Shown one piece after another: positions 63,182 through 64,000 of a stretch of 64,000 nucleotides of DNA. The stretch covers positions 158,256-222,255 of the forward strand of contig NZ_RCWL01000006.1 of NCBI RefSeq assembly GCF_003991195.1, given 5' to 3'. Numbering within the stretch: position 1 is the first letter of the stretch; each line of letters begins with the position of its first letter. Below the pieces are notes generated by a model, which ran no database searches, was not told the DNA's origin, and was given only the letters and a program-made list of their open reading frames with translations. Source of the stretch: Gynurincola endophyticus. GTDB lineage: Bacteria > Bacteroidota > Bacteroidia > Chitinophagales > Chitinophagaceae. The translations under genes and the position numbers were made by a program.

Positions 63182-63511
63182 TTATTCGTGGATAAGAAAT
63201 ATTTGCCGACAAGTAAAACTATAATAGCCTTCACTGTAGATATAGCTCATAATTGTTTGACCGGGCCATAAATCTGATCCCTTTACAAATCGTGCCCATC
63301 TTAAATCGTATACTGCCCAATAGGATGTTCCAAAAGTACTTTCAATACGAAAATGTATTTCTTGTTCAGCACATTCTTCTACAAAAAGTGGTTCAATAGG
63401 GTAGTTTGGTATCCAATAAACAAAATAGGAATCAAATCCTTTGTAACTGGCTGAGCTAAACACTATACCGGCTGTTACCAGAAACGCCAGTAGCTGTACT
63501 GTCTTTTTCAT
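63182..63511 (-). CDS. small secreted protein, family member 3
   Basis: A 109-residue protein. A signal peptide (about 1-21, VQLLAFLVTAGIVFSSA) is followed by a variable middle with VEECAEQE. The conserved end is YWAVYDLRWARFVKGSDL, then GQTIMSYI, then FTCRQIFLIHE. Two Cys are conserved with the sister proteins. It is the first of the small genes downstream of the truncated peptidase gene at 63799, with a 287-nt spacer. Confidence 0.72.
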   Translation of the reverse strand: MKKTVQLLAFLVTAGIVFSSASYKGFDSYFVYWIPNYPIEPLFVEECAEQEIHFRIESTFGTSYWAVYDLRWARFVKGSDLWPGQTIMSYIYSEGYYSFTCRQIFLIHE

Positions 63512-63798
63512 TGTAAGTAGTTTTAAATGAATTAATATTGTAGCAATAGCACGTACACCCGGGTGAATACCATCGGTTTCATTTGTTAAGGATAGAATCA
63601 GTGCGTTTAAAAGGGAGTGAGTAGAAGAGAAATAAAGAAAGGTTATTTTTATAGGGAGTAATAAAGGTTAACCTGTTATACTAAATTACTTCTTTAACTT
63701 TTCATGACACCTTCTTTTATAACCGGTTTAGCCGTTTATTTCAATGAAATGATACCTCCGGCTCAATAGCAGGAGTACCCATACTTTAAAGGATAGTT

Positions 63799-64000
63799 TT
63801 ACGGTTGCCTGAATGCCCAGGGCTTATTTTTATCGTTTTTCTCTTTTAAGTAAAAGTTTAAGTAACTCATCAGTATCCGGTAAGCCTGGGCCGCATTTTC
63901 GGGCTTTAACAGATTATGCCCCTCTTTGTGAAAGTTCAACAGATAGGTATTTTTGTTCAGCAGCTTTGTTTTGATATAGGTAAAATACCCGTTATTGCTG
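63799..64000 (-). CDS. second S9-like peptidase, C-terminal part (runs off the window)
   Basis: The visible 67 residues (SNNGYFTYIKTKLL .. HKEGHN .. SYLNFYLKEKND) align closely with the C-terminus of the peptidase at 58198, including the catalytic His. Codon usage is host-like, unlike the AT-rich copy. The start lies beyond the right edge. Confidence 0.85.
   Translation of the reverse strand, partial: SNNGYFTYIKTKLLNKNTYLLNFHKEGHNLLKPENAAQAYRILMSYLNFYLKEKNDKNKPWAFRQP

Overview
The window looks like a chromosomal segment of a member of the Bacteroidota, most likely the family Chitinophagaceae. The evidence is the SusC/SusD pair, the DUF4270 and DUF4294 proteins, a GSCFA protein, promoter -7 boxes of the form TAnnTTTG, frequent lack of Shine-Dalgarno sites, and moderate GC with AT-rich spacers. 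No rRNA, tRNA, CRISPR array or insertion sequence was found.

From 1 to about 34.8 kb is ordinary core genome. It holds a partial aspartate kinase, fructose-bisphosphatase, a CAP lipoprotein, an orphan ABC ATPase, a YfiT-like protein, two NUDIX hydrolases, FolC and a TonB-like protein. It continues with a radical SAM/EamA pair, an arginase-family enzyme, CcmE and CcmF, a two-component system, the panC-panD-flippase-rfaE2 operon, a degenerate glycogen-synthase N-domain next to DUF4270, MetK, RlmB, HMG-CoA lyase, GSCFA, MiaE with a MerR regulator, LepB and Cdd. Two reading frames in this part carry in-frame UGA codons: a PIN-domain gene at 6.8-7.5 kb and a small frame at 14.7-15.0 kb.

From 34.87 to 36.29 kb there is a near-perfect tandem array of seven 203-bp units that contains no conventional gene. 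Each unit carries possible micro-ORFs and two competing stems.

From 36.3 to 52.9 kb core genes resume: a ferredoxin-reductase-like protein, a YhdH-type reductase, OsmC, a Gfo/Idh/MocA protein, TopA, a phytoene-desaturase-like oxidoreductase, an AraC regulator, and a DtxR regulator divergent from a TonB receptor with a palindromic operator between them. Two intergenic regions (41.24-41.35 and 49.13-49.21 kb) have a promoter, a chain of hairpins and a terminator, and look like unannotated small RNAs.

From 52.95 kb to the end is an accessory locus with strikingly AT-rich blocks: a SusD lipoprotein, a SusC receptor, an S9-type peptidase, three small secreted proteins sharing a C-terminal motif, and the tail of a second peptidase copy. 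Composition switches abruptly between AT-rich and host-like DNA, even inside susC, which suggests exchange or replacement of cassettes among paralogous loci. I do not recognise the small-protein family. Together with the peptidase copies and SusCD it is the best candidate here for an undescribed system.
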